A stretch of DNA of 64,000 nucleotides from CAVONV01 sp963697355 (GCA_963697355.1 CAVONV010000022.1:1-64000), one strand, 5' to 3'. Positions 7,627 through 16,967 are shown, counted from the first letter of the stretch. Made by a program: numbers and translations. Notes: generated from the sequence alone by a model not told the origin.

Positions 7627-9200
7627 GTGAAGAGCCCAAAAAGAAAGAGAGCGATAAGCCTAATATCGGTCGAAGGGATGTGGTCACGGCGCTGGCCTCG
7701 ATACCCGTTTTCGGCGCCTTCTTCGCAAGCTACTTCTCCAAGAAATCGCGGGATGACTACAAGAAACAACAAATCCTGAACGAGCTCGGGATGAGCAAGG
7801 AGCCGGCCGGAGCGCCCCAACCGGTGTCGAGAAAGCCGGGCGAGACGATCCGTCTCGGCATCATCGGTTTCGGTGGGGAAGGAGAAGCGTTGGTCCGGGC
7901 GGCGGGTTTTGCACATCCGGACTGGCCGAAGCCGCGGGAACAAAGGGGCCGGCAGTTCAGGCCGGACACGAGGCATCAGGATTTCTTGAGCCAAGACGAT
8001 TTGAAGGTGGAGCTCAAGGGCGTGTGCGACATTTTCGACGTTCACGCGGAGCGGGGGCTGGCGGCTTCGATGAACGACCAGCGACCCGGTGGCGGGGCGG
8101 GTCTCGAGGGAGCCAAACGTTTCCGCCACTATCACGAGATGCTCGAAAGCTCCGACATCGACGCCGTTCTCATCGCCACGCCCGATCACTGGCACGCTCA
8201 GATGATCATCGACGCCGTCCAGGCCGGCAAGCATGTTTACTGCGAGAAGGCGATGACCCGGACGGAAGAAGAGACGTTTCGCGTGGTCGAAGCGGTGAAG
8301 AGCTCCGATGTGGTTTTTCAGCTCGGCCACCAGAATCGTCAGCTCGCGAGCCACGAGAAGGCACGGGAGATCGTTCAGAAGAACGTTCTCGGGAAGATTA
8401 CTCTCGTCGAGACGACGACCAACCGCAACGATCCCGTTGGGGCTTGGGTCTACGACATCCACCCTGATGCTAGTCCAAAGACCATCGACTGGGAGCAGTT
8501 TCAGGGCCCCGCGCCCAACAAGGTGCCGTTCAGCGCGGAGCGGTTTTTCAGGTGGAGGTGCTGGTTCGATTACGGTACCGGCCTTTCCGGCGATCTGCTC
8601 TCGCACGAGTACGACGCGATCAACCAGATTCTCGATCTAGGGATTCCGAAATCGGCGATGTCTTCGGGAGGAGTTTATTTCTTCAAGGACGGGCGCGACG
8701 TGCCGGACGTCTGGCAAGTCGTCTACGAGTACCCGGACCGGGACCTAACGGTGATGTATAGCGCCACTCTTGCGAGTGACCGGGCGCGAGGGAAGGTGCT
8801 GATGGGGCACGATGCAGCGATGGAAGTCGGAAGCGGCATACGGGTCATCGTCGACACGGGCTCGACCCGGTTCAAGAACTTGCTCGAAGAAGAGGTCGTC
8901 GATAACGAGCTGCCCGTGCTTTCCTACCAGCCGGGATACAAGGGCGTCGATGCGATTACGTCTCCGACGGAGGAGTACTTTGCCAGCCGCGGACTGTTGT
9001 TTACCTACAAAGAAGGCCGGCGCGTGAGCACGCTCCATCTTCACGTGGCGGAGTGGTTGGATTGCATTCGGAACGGTAAAGAGCCAAGCTGCGGCATCGA
9101 CCGGGGCTTCGAGGAAGCCATCACCTGCCACATGGCGACCGAGTCCTACCTTCGTGGTCGCAAGGTCGAGTGGGATCCGGTTCAGAGGAAGATTGTTTAG
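7623..9200 (+). CDS. Gfo/Idh/MocA-family oxidoreductase with N-terminal twin-arginine segment
   Basis: A 525-residue protein. The N-terminus has a GRRDVVTALASIPVFGAFFASYF segment (about residues 16-38), which resembles a Tat signal or anchor. The Rossmann fold follows: ETIRLGIIGFGGEGEALVR for NAD(P), then DAVLIATPDHWHAQMIIDA and the EK motif HVYCEKAMTRTEEE with the usual catalytic Lys. The C-terminal alpha/beta domain follows (RFFRWRCWFDYGTGLSGDLLSHEYDAINQILDLG). The protein is longer than standard members (about 350-450), with an extra region around residues 60-110. It is translationally coupled to DoxX, suggesting a membrane-tethered sugar dehydrogenase. Confidence 0.88.
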   Translation: MSEEPKKKESDKPNIGRRDVVTALASIPVFGAFFASYFSKKSRDDYKKQQILNELGMSKEPAGAPQPVSRKPGETIRLGIIGFGGEGEALVRAAGFAHPDWPKPREQRGRQFRPDTRHQDFLSQDDLKVELKGVCDIFDVHAERGLAASMNDQRPGGGAGLEGAKRFRHYHEMLESSDIDAVLIATPDHWHAQMIIDAVQAGKHVYCEKAMTRTEEETFRVVEAVKSSDVVFQLGHQNRQLASHEKAREIVQKNVLGKITLVETTTNRNDPVGAWVYDIHPDASPKTIDWEQFQGPAPNKVPFSAERFFRWRCWFDYGTGLSGDLLSHEYDAINQILDLGIPKSAMSSGGVYFFKDGRDVPDVWQVVYEYPDRDLTVMYSATLASDRARGKVLMGHDAAMEVGSGIRVIVDTGSTRFKNLLEEEVVDNELPVLSYQPGYKGVDAITSPTEEYFASRGLLFTYKEGRRVSTLHLHVAEWLDCIRNGKEPSCGIDRGFEEAITCHMATESYLRGRKVEWDPVQRKIV

Positions 9201-9233
9201 CGTTATCTAGTTGCTGCGAGGAAGGCGAGTAGG

Positions 9234-10487
9234 ATGTTGAAGAAACGGCTGGGCGTCGGTTTTGTTGGGGCGGGATTCGTCACGAAGTTTCATATCCAAT
9301 CGTGGGTGGGCGTGCGCAATGCGGATGTGCTGGGGGTCGTCAGTCGGCGAGAGGAGTCGGCACGAGAGGCGGCGGCGCTTTCGCAGAAGCTCGGCACCGG
9401 GGATGCCCAGGTGTTTCGTTCAGTCACCGAGATGGTGGCCCATCCCGATATCGACGCTATCTGGATCGGTGCGCCCAACTTCGCGCATCTCGAGATCATG
9501 GAGGAGATCGTTCGAGCCATCGAATCCGGCAAAGGGGAGCTGGTGGGTGTTGCTTGTGAGAAACCGCTCGGACGGAACACTCGAGAGGCGCGGAAGATGC
9601 TCGAGCTGGTCCAGAAGGTCGGCATTCTGGATGGCTACTTGGAGAATCAACTCTTCGCTCCGGGCGTGGAGAGAGGCAAAGAGATTGTATGGGCTCGGGG
9701 AGCGGCTTCGAGCGGCAATCCCTATCTGGCGCGGGCGTCGGAGGAGCACAGTGGGCCGCACACGCCGTGGTTCTGGGAGGGGGAGCTCCAGGGCGGTGGG
9801 GTGTTGAACGACATGATGTGCCACTCGGTCGAGGTGGCTCGTTACATGCTCACTCCGCCCGGAGCGAGCCGTGATGTTCTGAGGCCGGTCAAGGTGACGG
9901 CCTATGCCTCATGTTTGAAGTGGCAGGATCCTCACTACGCCAAGATCCTGGCGGATGCGAGTGGAGGGAAGACCGACTACATCAACCGTCCCGCGGAGGA
10001 CTTTGCTCGATCGTTGGTGGAGTACCGGGACGCTGCCGGGGAGAGAAGAATCGTCGAGACGACGACCTCGTGGTGTTTCGTGGGTGCCGGCCTGCGTCTG
10101 AGCATGGAGCTTTTGGGGCCCGAGTACTCGATGTCGATCAGCACTCTGGATTCGGGCTTGAAGGTGTTTTTCAGCCGGAATGTCAGGGGTGGCGTGGGCG
10201 AAGATCTCGTCGAGAAGCAGAACGCCGAAATGGGGCTCATGCCGGTCGTGAGCGACGAGCCTTTTGAATACGGTTATACGGGAGAGAACCGTCACATGGT
10301 CCAAAGCTTCCTGGCCGGCGAGCGCCCGAGAGAAAACTTCAGCGACGGCGTCAACGTGACCGAGCTTCTCATGACGGCCTACATGAGCGCCGAGCAGGAA
10401 AAGACCATCTCGTTTCCCCCGGCTGAGCTGGAATCCTTCGTCCCCGCTGTGGCCCGCGGCCAATGGAACCCCAAGTTCGGGGCCTGA
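9234..10487 (+). CDS. Gfo/Idh/MocA-family oxidoreductase, cytoplasmic
   Basis: A 417-residue member without signal peptide. The nucleotide-binding site is LGVGFVGAGFVTKFHIQSW and the catalytic segment VGVACEKPLGRNTREARKM. An NQLFAPG step and the substrate-domain motif GGGVLNDMMCHSVEVARYML (His candidate) follow. It lies 33 bases after the Tat-type paralogue, so it is probably co-transcribed. The likely role is NAD(P)-dependent oxidation or reduction of a sugar hydroxyl/keto group; substrate unknown. A family-A repeat follows four bases after the stop. Confidence 0.88.
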   Translation: MLKKRLGVGFVGAGFVTKFHIQSWVGVRNADVLGVVSRREESAREAAALSQKLGTGDAQVFRSVTEMVAHPDIDAIWIGAPNFAHLEIMEEIVRAIESGKGELVGVACEKPLGRNTREARKMLELVQKVGILDGYLENQLFAPGVERGKEIVWARGAASSGNPYLARASEEHSGPHTPWFWEGELQGGGVLNDMMCHSVEVARYMLTPPGASRDVLRPVKVTAYASCLKWQDPHYAKILADASGGKTDYINRPAEDFARSLVEYRDAAGERRIVETTTSWCFVGAGLRLSMELLGPEYSMSISTLDSGLKVFFSRNVRGGVGEDLVEKQNAEMGLMPVVSDEPFEYGYTGENRHMVQSFLAGERPRENFSDGVNVTELLMTAYMSAEQEKTISFPPAELESFVPAVARGQWNPKFGA

Positions 10488-10490
10488 CGG

Positions 10491-10540
10491 AGTTTTCCAC
10501 AATTTCCGAACGCCTGGGGTCTGACCCCATTCCGAACGCT
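10491..10540 (+). repeat. REP-like element, family A, copy 2
   Basis: Canonical copy: an AGTTTTCCACAATTTCCGAA arm, CGCCTGGGGTCTGACCCC palindrome and ATTCCGAACGCT end. The inverted CGAACGC/GCGTTCG ends flank the core. It lies between two converging genes. Confidence 0.9.
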
Positions 10541-10553
10541 CAGAATGTCGATG

Positions 10554-11450
10554 TCATTGGAGGCGTTCTAGTAGCGCCTTGGTAGCTCGGATGCCTTCGG
10601 GCTCACTCAACTGATCCCCTTCATACTCGATACCGATGTAGCCCTTGTAGCCGGCGTCGAGGACGATCTTGATGAGACGCGGGTAGTCGACCCGGGACTC
10701 GTTTCCGTCCTCGTCGAAGTCGTACGACTTGGCGCTGACCGCCTTCGCAAAGGGCATCAACTCCTCGACGCCTTTGTAGTTGTCGTAGTTTTCCGTGTCG
10801 CTTACCCGAAAGTTACCGAAGTCCGGGAGCGTGCCGCTGCGCGGGTGGTCGACCTTCTTGATGACTGCTGCCAACCATTGCCCGTTGCTCGAAAGCCCGC
10901 CGTGGTTTTCGACGATGACGTTGATTTCATGCTCATCACCGAACTCGGCGAGCCGGCGTAGCCCGTCGGCGGCGAGCTTCATTTGTTCGTCCCAGCTCCC
11001 TTCACTGGCAGCGTTGACGCGAATGGAATGACACCCCAGGAACTTGGCGGCTTCGATCCATTTGTAATGATTCTCGACCGCGGTGGTGCGGGCCTTGTCG
11101 TCTGGGTCGCCCAACCGACCTTCGGCATCGCACATGATGAGCAAGCTACGGACACCTTCGTCGGCGGCCCGAGACTTCATCTCCGCGAGGTAGTCTTTGT
11201 CCTTGGCGCGCTCAAAGAAGAACTGGTTGACATATTCGACCGCGTCGATGCCGTAGTCGCGTCGCGTGCTTGTGATGAAATCCAGGTGGTCGAGGTCCCC
11301 GTTGTTGAGAGCGCGATGAAGCGACCATTCAGCGAGAGAGATCTTGAAGAGCGGTTCTTCTATGCCTGCTGCTGACCGTTGCCACAGGCCGAACCCGGCA
11401 GCCATAAGCGCTGAGGTTTGGAGGAACTGACGACGATTCCAAGTTCTCAT
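10554..11450 (-). CDS. Tat-exported TIM-barrel sugar isomerase/epimerase
   Basis: A 298-residue protein of the AP-endonuclease-2-like / xylose isomerase-like TIM-barrel family. The Tat signal is WNRRQFLQTSALMAAGFGLW (residues 4-23). Barrel features include DFITSTRRDYGIDAVEYVNQFF, the metal-ligand-like Glu in EINVIVENHGGLSS, and the C-terminal GYKGYIGIEYEGD. Exported members of this family act as isomerases, epimerases or keto-sugar lyases. It is divergent from the DUF1080 gene with a 112-base shared upstream region, supporting a common pathway on keto-sugars or glycosides. Confidence 0.85.
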   Translation of the reverse strand: MRTWNRRQFLQTSALMAAGFGLWQRSAAGIEEPLFKISLAEWSLHRALNNGDLDHLDFITSTRRDYGIDAVEYVNQFFFERAKDKDYLAEMKSRAADEGVRSLLIMCDAEGRLGDPDDKARTTAVENHYKWIEAAKFLGCHSIRVNAASEGSWDEQMKLAADGLRRLAEFGDEHEINVIVENHGGLSSNGQWLAAVIKKVDHPRSGTLPDFGNFRVSDTENYDNYKGVEELMPFAKAVSAKSYDFDEDGNESRVDYPRLIKIVLDAGYKGYIGIEYEGDQLSEPEGIRATKALLERLQ

Positions 11451-11505
11451 TGGCGTTCTCCTTTGGAGTAGGAGGTATCAATACGGTGCAAGAAAACTGT
11501 CAGGA

Positions 11506-11534
11506 TTGACGTAAACGAATCTCCTGCTTATAGT
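11506..11534 (+). promoter_or_regulatory. Sigma70-type promoter for the DUF1080 gene
   Basis: TTGACG at 11506-11511 and TATAGT at 11529-11534 are separated by exactly 17 bases. Transcription would start near 11541, giving a leader of about 20 bases that contains GGGGTGA before the ATG at 11563. Visual call only. Confidence 0.65.
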
Positions 11535-11562
11535 CCCGGAATCATATAGCACGGGGTGAGCG

Positions 11563-12492
11563 ATGAAAAGATACACCGTCATATCGATTCTGTTGTTGGC
11601 TTTGGCCTGTTCGGGGCCGGTGGAGGAACCATCTTCGGAGGCATTGGATATGACTCAGGCGATGCTGGGCCGTTGGAATGTAACCGTTGTGGGAGAGGAT
11701 TCCTATCCGCTCTGGTTCGAGCTCGCCGAGGAGAACGGAGAGCTTGCCGGGTTCTTTCAGCCTCGGGGCGGGCATGCGATTCCCATCGACACCGTGGAGG
11801 TTTCCGGGGACCAACTTACGTTCCGCGTTGCGGAAACGGGCTACAGCGGCACATTGGCCAATGACGGGTTGAAGGGCAACGTGATACTAGAAGGCTCCCC
11901 GAGCCGTGAATGGGTCGCGGTGCGAGCACCTGAGTTGAAGCCGACCGAGAATCCCGAGTGGGGAGAGCCCATCGAGCTCTTCAACGGCAAGGATGTGAGC
12001 GGATGGGTTGCGAGAGATCCCTCTCAAACCAACCAGTGGGCAGCCGAAGACGGTGTTCTCGTCAACAAAGACAAAGGGTCCGATTTGCTGACCGAAGCGA
12101 CGTTCGGTGATTTCAAGCTCCATATCGAAGTCAACTGTCCCGCGGAGAGCAACAGCGGCATATATCTCAGGGGCCGGTACGAGGTTCAGGTTCAAGACGA
12201 CTACGGCAAAGAAGCGCACAGCCGCCACTTGGGTGGACTGTACGGCCGCATCACGCCGACGGAAAACGCTGCCAAGCCGGCTGGTGAATGGCAAATCTTC
12301 GACATCACTCTTCTGGGCAGATGGGTGACGGTGGAGCTCAACGGAAAACGCATCATCGATCATCAAGAGATCGCCGGGATAACGGGCGGGGCACTAGATT
12401 CAAATGAAAGCGAGCCCGGCCCCATCCTGTTGCAGGGCGACCACGGCGCGGTCTCCTACCGGAACATCGTCCTCACCCCCGTGGCTCAATAG
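11563..12492 (+). CDS. DUF1080 (3-keto-disaccharide hydrolase-type) lipoprotein
   Basis: A 309-residue lipoprotein: the signal MKRYTVISILLLALAC ends in a lipobox with Cys16. Residues about 25-120 form an extra beta-rich domain. The C-terminal half is the DUF1080/PF06439 beta-sandwich: IELFNGKDVSGWV, AEDGVLVNKDKGSDLLTE, FGDFKLHIEVNCPAESNSGI, YLRGRYEVQVQDDYG, and NGKRIIDHQEI. Characterised members hydrolyse 3-keto-glycosides. Together with adjacent Gfo/Idh/MocA dehydrogenases and the exported isomerase, this points to outer-envelope processing of oxidised sugars. It has its own promoter. Confidence 0.85.
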   Translation: MKRYTVISILLLALACSGPVEEPSSEALDMTQAMLGRWNVTVVGEDSYPLWFELAEENGELAGFFQPRGGHAIPIDTVEVSGDQLTFRVAETGYSGTLANDGLKGNVILEGSPSREWVAVRAPELKPTENPEWGEPIELFNGKDVSGWVARDPSQTNQWAAEDGVLVNKDKGSDLLTEATFGDFKLHIEVNCPAESNSGIYLRGRYEVQVQDDYGKEAHSRHLGGLYGRITPTENAAKPAGEWQIFDITLLGRWVTVELNGKRIIDHQEIAGITGGALDSNESEPGPILLQGDHGAVSYRNIVLTPVAQ

Positions 12493-12518
12493 CGAACACC
12501 CTGGGGCCCCAGCCGTTA

Positions 12519-12575
12519 GCGTTCGGAATGGGGTCAGGCCCCACAGCGTTCGAAAACTGTGGAAAACTCGAGTTT
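12519..12575 (-). repeat. REP-like element, family A, copy 3 (inverted)
   Basis: Reverse-orientation copy with GCGTTCGGAATGGGGTCAGG start. The central palindrome is slightly altered (GGGGTCAGGCCCC) and is followed by GCGTTCGAAAACTGTGGAAA. A partial mirrored arm (CGAGTTTCCACAGTTTTC) follows it, making a small composite. Confidence 0.8.
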
Positions 12576-12703
12576 CCACAGTTTTCAGCCACGTGGGGCC
12601 AAATGTCACCGAGTGTCAACGCTCCTGTCTGCTCAACAAGTTCCGTTGACCTCTTGCTAGTTGAGCATATGGAATCGGTGCTAAAATGGTTGCAGGATAA
12701 GCC

Positions 12704-12904
12704 ATGAGCAAGGTCGAGAAAATTGAGCATGAAGTCCAAGGCCTTTCTCCAGAGGAACTCGCAGAGTTTCGCGACTGGTTTCTAGAGTTCGTCTGGAAGG
12801 TCTGGGATCGCCAGCTCGAGGTTGATGTCCGGGCTGGAAAGCTCGATTCCCTCGCTGATGAGGCTCTCCGTGAGTACGCAGCAGGGAAGACCAAGCCCCT
12901 GTGA
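12704..12904 (+). CDS. Small antitoxin of a RelE/ParE-type toxin-antitoxin pair
   Basis: A 66-residue acidic, helical protein (MSKVEKIEHEVQGLSPEELA..., then DRQLEVDVRAGKLDSLADEAL). This is the pattern of short antitoxins found directly upstream of RelE/ParE-like toxins, where the C-terminal 'AGKLDxLADEAL' stretch is typical. The TGA overlaps the GTG of the next gene (GTGA), so the pair is translationally coupled. The antitoxin is intact although its toxin partner has a nonsense codon. No DNA-binding motif is obvious. Confidence 0.72.
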   Translation: MSKVEKIEHEVQGLSPEELAEFRDWFLEFVWKVWDRQLEVDVRAGKLDSLADEALREYAAGKTKPL

Positions 12905-13155
12905 AGCACCTCGCTTCTCCAGCCTTTTGGTCCCTCTAGCACTCTTTATCTGCAGAGATTCAACGCCAATCAGACCGGGCATTCAAACTTCTCAAACAGG
13001 ATTCCAGGCATCCATCCCTTCATTTCAAGAAGGTCGGCCGTTTCTGGTCGGTCCGTGTGGGTGCGCGCCATCGAGCGTTGGCCGTAGAGACAGAGGACGA
13101 TCTTGTTTGGTTTTGGATTGGAACTCATGCAGCCTACGACAGGCTTGTTGGCTAA
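12901..13155 (+). pseudogene. RelE/ParE-like toxin with in-frame amber codon
   Basis: From the GTG at 12901 a single frame gives VKHLASPAFWSL, a TAG at 12937-12939, then HSLSAEIQRQSDRAFKLLKQ and HFKKVGRFWSVRVGARHRAL, ending WFWIGTHAAYDRLVG and TAA at 13153-13155. The pattern (helical N-half, 'HPSLHFKKVGRFWSVRVG.RHRAL', terminal Tyr) is that of small RelE/ParE-superfamily toxins. Homologues of this type usually have Tyr at the stop position, so one base change (TAC/TAT to TAG) would explain it. No frameshift is needed. The toxin is predicted to be inactive unless TAG is read through. Confidence 0.75.
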
Positions 13156-13236
13156 CGCGCGCCTATCTGGAGCGGACGTGTGTCAACGTTCGGGCCTGAG
13201 CCCAATCGTCATGGTCCTTTGTCAACGAGATCGCTA

Positions 13237-13284
13237 AGTTTTCCATAGTTTCCGAACGCGTGGGGTCTGACCCCACGGCGTTCG
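13237..13284 (+). repeat. REP-like element, family A, copy 4
   Basis: AGTTTTCCATAGTTTCCGAA arm with GGGGTCTGACCCC core and GGCGTTCGC end, located in the 3' flank of the minus-strand oxidoreductase. Confidence 0.85.
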
Positions 13285-13301
13285 CTTTTGTTGGGCTGGG
13301 G

Positions 13302-14621
13302 TTAGGATTTCAGTTTTTCGTTGGTGAAGTCCCAGTAGAGGGTCTGTTTTCTCTTGATGGATTCGTTGACCATGTGGGCACAGGCGGCGGCGCGGTGTCC
13401 CATCAGAGCGTCTTCGACGGGTGGCTTCCTCGTCCTCACGGAGTCGAAGAAGCGGGCCAGGTGGACGAGAGTCGCGTTCTTTCCCCACTCTTCGTACGTC
13501 TCGGAATGCATCTTCATTTGCGGCTTCCAAGTGTCGGGTGTCTCTAGCGCTTGAGTTTTCGGGTCGTCGTAGTACTGCTTCGACAACTCCTCGGTCCAGG
13601 AAGTGACCACCCATCGGTTGTCCTCATAGAGATTTTCGGGTGTGAAAGTGAGATTCCCGCCGCGGAAGGCAATGCTGCCCTTGGTCCCCAGGATCTCGAA
13701 GCCGGATTCGCTCGACGATTGATTGTTGAACGTAGAGCTCAAGTTGACCGCAAACCCCTCGGGATAGACCATGATGCCGTTCACGGTGTCTTCGACTTCA
13801 CGGGAGTCTTTCCAGCGGTAGAGCTGACCCGACGCCGTCACGCTTTCGGGCATCTTGGCGTCCATGATGAAGTGAATAGAGGTCACGAGGTGAACGAAGA
13901 GATCGGTGGGTATCCCGCCCGAGTAGTCCCAGTAGCAGCGCCAGCGGAAGAAACGTTCGAGGTCGAAGGGCCTGTCGGGCGCCGGCCCCAGGAACTGCTT
14001 CCAGTTGCACGTGGTCTCGTTGGCGTTGGGAGGAATGGGGTAGAGCCAAGCACCGCTGGCCGTGTTTCGATTGTAAGAAGCCCGTATCATCGTGACCTGG
14101 CCGAGCCGACCTTCTGATACCATGCGGCGGGCCATCTCCTGGGTGGCCGAGCTCATCCCTTGGCTGCCGATTTGATAAATCCGTGACGAGCTCTTCGTGG
14201 CGGAAATGATCTCGAGACCTTCGTCGATCTCGAGGGTCATGGGTTTCTCGATGTAGACGTCCTTGCCGGCGGACAAGGCGTCCAGCGACATCTGACGGTG
14301 CCAGTGATCCGGCGTGCCGACGAACACCGCGTCCACGCTCTTGTCATCTAGAATCTTGCGGTAGTCGTCAACGATCCGCGCTTTGTCCCCGGTCAGCGAA
14401 CGCGCCCGTTCGGCCCGCCCCTGGTAGGCATCACAAACGGCCACGATGTCGACTCCCGGTAGCTGGCGTGACAGGTGCATGAGCTCCTGGGCCCGCGCAC
14501 CCGACCCCAGCACGCCGACCGTGACGCGATCGCTTGCGGCACTCTGCGCGAAGGCGTCCGGAACCAGTGTCGCTGCGGCGGCAGCGAGAGAGCTATGTTT
14601 GATGAACTCGCGACGATTCAT
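13302..14621 (-). CDS. Tat-exported Gfo/Idh/MocA-family oxidoreductase
   Basis: A 439-residue protein from the ATG at 14621; a further in-frame ATG lies at 14633. The Tat signal NRREFIKHSSLAAAAATLVP is followed by AFA-Q, a likely cleavage site. The NAD(P) site is VTVGVLGSGARAQELMHL and the catalytic Lys motif KDVYIEKPMTLEIDEG. The substrate domain contains RFFRWRCYWDYSGGIPTDLF, matching the RWRCWFDYGTGLSGDL stretch of the 7623-9200 protein. Members of this exported group probably act as glycoside 3-dehydrogenases or hydrolases using tightly bound NAD(H). Its gene is monocistronic on the minus strand. Confidence 0.9.
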   Translation of the reverse strand: MNRREFIKHSSLAAAAATLVPDAFAQSAASDRVTVGVLGSGARAQELMHLSRQLPGVDIVAVCDAYQGRAERARSLTGDKARIVDDYRKILDDKSVDAVFVGTPDHWHRQMSLDALSAGKDVYIEKPMTLEIDEGLEIISATKSSSRIYQIGSQGMSSATQEMARRMVSEGRLGQVTMIRASYNRNTASGAWLYPIPPNANETTCNWKQFLGPAPDRPFDLERFFRWRCYWDYSGGIPTDLFVHLVTSIHFIMDAKMPESVTASGQLYRWKDSREVEDTVNGIMVYPEGFAVNLSSTFNNQSSSESGFEILGTKGSIAFRGGNLTFTPENLYEDNRWVVTSWTEELSKQYYDDPKTQALETPDTWKPQMKMHSETYEEWGKNATLVHLARFFDSVRTRKPPVEDALMGHRAAACAHMVNESIKRKQTLYWDFTNEKLKS

Positions 14622-14633
14622 GGGAGCCTCCAT

Positions 14634-14877
14634 TTATCAGTGGGTCGCTCGCCTCCTCGGCTCGCGCCCGCCCTCGCTCTTCGCTCGGGCTATTCACGGC
14701 CAGATTCCCTCGCGCCGTCGGCGCGATTTTTCCGGTGGGCAGTCCTTTGAGGTCTTCCCGGAACATCTGATTCCTTCGAAGCAGCCCCAACGCGGACGAT
14801 TCTCCTGGCCGGCGGCCCTGAGGGGCCGCGCTCACGCGTTAGAATTCAAAGAGCCAGAACTCAAGAACTCAAGAATG
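14634..14877. other. Intergenic region, GC-rich, no gene
   Basis: Contains the short inverted repeat GGCGGCCC / GGGCCGC near 14811-14830, a CTCGCTCTTCGCTCGGGC tract near 14674, and the short tandem AACTCAAGAACTCAAGAA near 14859-14876, which resembles the AACTCGAG tandem at 53968. No coding signal recognised. Confidence 0.5.
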
Positions 14878-16967
14878 CTATTCCTTATACGAGATGATTC
14901 CGATGCTTTCCAGTGCATTCATGTAATCGATGACATCAGACAATGCAACCGGCCCGCATTCGACGCTGACGGCCTCTTGTATCTCGAGAATGTTGAGCTT
15001 GCCGTCGACAAAGGCCCCAAGCTCGTAGCGCTGGAGCGCTGTGAAGGGGTCGTCGTATCGCCGCCCCATCTCGGCGAGCTTCTCCTCTACATACTCCATG
15101 GATATCGGCCCCGGAAATGCCGGGCTACGAACGGGAACCATGCCTTGGGCCCGCTCTTCTAGTTCGGTGAGCTTCGACGCGGTGTCGGCGGTTTGCCCCT
15201 CTCGCGCTGCCGGTGGAGCGCCCTAAGAGCATCCTTGTCGGTGCGCAACTGAGATGAGAGGCGGCTCGTCAGCGTCTCTATCCGGGCTGCAACGGCCGGC
15301 TCATTTGGAAGCAACCTGGAGACGGATGCCAAAGCCTGCTCTTCACGGCGGTAGGTCCAGCGGACCATGTTCAAAGCTTCCCGCAATTGCTCTTCCGAAG
15401 GCTCTCCGCTTTCGACATGAGCCCGAGCGCGACCGGCCGCCTGCTCCAATCGAATCAAAGATTGCCGCGACATTCTATCGAGCAAATCCAGCCCCGCTTC
15501 ACCGTCCATTTGGGCGATGGAGGTAGCCAACATGGCGCCGTACACCACCGCTCGCTTCAGTTGGGTGGGGTCGCTCTTGTCGGGAGTGTCACCGCTCGAG
15601 TGGTAGAAGTAGTCGGGCCAACTGCCGAGCATGGTCGAGGGTATGTTGATGACACCTCCCATAAAAACGTAGTGGTCGCTTCCGCCGGAGTAAGGCGTGA
15701 CCTCGGCTTTCCAAGCTTCGTGAGTCCCCAGCGGCGAAACGACCACGAAGGGATCAATGAGCTCGCGCCCCGGCTGGTAGTCGTGCGCGAGCATGAAGTC
15801 GAGCTCCATGGCCAACAGGTCGTTCAGGAAGGAAGGCGTCGAATCCGGCGTGCCGGTCACACGAAACGTCGAACCGCACACTTCCTGGTTCTCGCCGACC
15901 ATGTCCATGTTGATGACCGCCACCGTCTTTTGCGTCTCGTCGAGGTGCTTGGCGACATAGGCGTATGATCCGTTGATCTCCGGCACCCAAAGGAATCGAA
16001 GCGTTCTCCTGGGGCGGGGGACAGCACCGGTCGCGATGAGGTGTTGAAGCGTTCGTGCGGTTTCCAGAATACCGGCACTTCCGCTGGCATTGTCGTTGGC
16101 GGAGGGTCGGCAGTGGTCGAGGTGAGCAACGAGCCAGATCTCCTGGTCACTGAGATCCGTTCCGGGAATCTGAGCCGTGACGATGCCGTATTCGCCGGGA
16201 GACAGCTCGGCATCGACCTCGGCGTGAAGCACGACTTTTTCGCCTTTGTCGAGCAGTCGCTTCAGGCCCCAGCCCATCCGCTTGGAGATGCAAAAGCCGA
16301 ACGTGGAAGCTTTCCCATTGTGTTCGTGGGTTCGTATGTGATCCCACGTGATCAAGTCTGGAAAGTCGTCGAGGTAGTAGCTGCGGTACGAGATGACACC
16401 CAGCGCGCCTCGTTCGAAGACCGCCAGACGATGCACCGTCTCAATCCGTCCCTTCGTTTGTGGGGAGGAGGCCAAGACCAGCTTGCCAGCGACATCTTTG
16501 CCTTCGTAGTCCTCAGGATTGACACCCTCGCCGACATCGACGAGCTCTGCCTCGACGTCGGCCGTGCGGCTGTTGCTCGCCAGCACGATAGGGTTCTCAG
16601 CCCAAGAGACGAGGTGTTTCTCGACCGGAGAGACCAGGCTCAAGCGAGCCGAGCGGACCGTCCACTTCGGCAGGGTCTTGTCCGTTGAGTAGAAGAGCTT
16701 TCCATCGGAAGGAAACCGCTCGACACGAACATCCTGGAGTCCGATCTCCTTGGCTTTGGCCTCAACGTATTGCGCGGCATCGAAGTAGCCGTCGGAGACG
16801 AACCACCGGTGATGGAGCGTCAGATGGCTCACGTGGTTCCAAGCCCGGTCGCCCGACGCGGTGTCGATGATGGCTTTGATTTGCTCGAGGGTGAGGCCCG
16901 GTGGGGGAGTCTCGGCACGAGAGGTCAAAGGGAGAAGAAGAAACAGGGGCAGCAACAGTAGGATCAA
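14878..16967 (-). CDS. M28-family zinc aminopeptidase, exported (one C-terminal frameshift)
   Basis: The first 602 codons are open from 16967: signal peptide MILLLLPLFLLLPLTSRAE, a PA-like insert around residues 130-250, then the metallopeptidase domain. Zinc ligands are visible as HLDHCRPSANDNASG, VPEINGS, INMDMVGENQE and GGSDHYVFMG. The frame ends with TAG at 15159, but the next frame continues directly as TADTASKLTELEERAQG... through the C-terminal module (LNILEIQEAVSVECGPVALS) to 14878. A single frameshift near 15200 therefore separates an otherwise complete gene. The C-terminal piece is a winged-helix-like extension often seen in such peptidases. Enzyme activity may survive, because the catalytic domain is upstream. 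Confidence 0.82.

Noticed and set aside
12822..13199. A 125-residue open frame across the antitoxin and toxin region
   Set aside because: A different frame gives a recognisable RelE/ParE-type sequence; this one has none.
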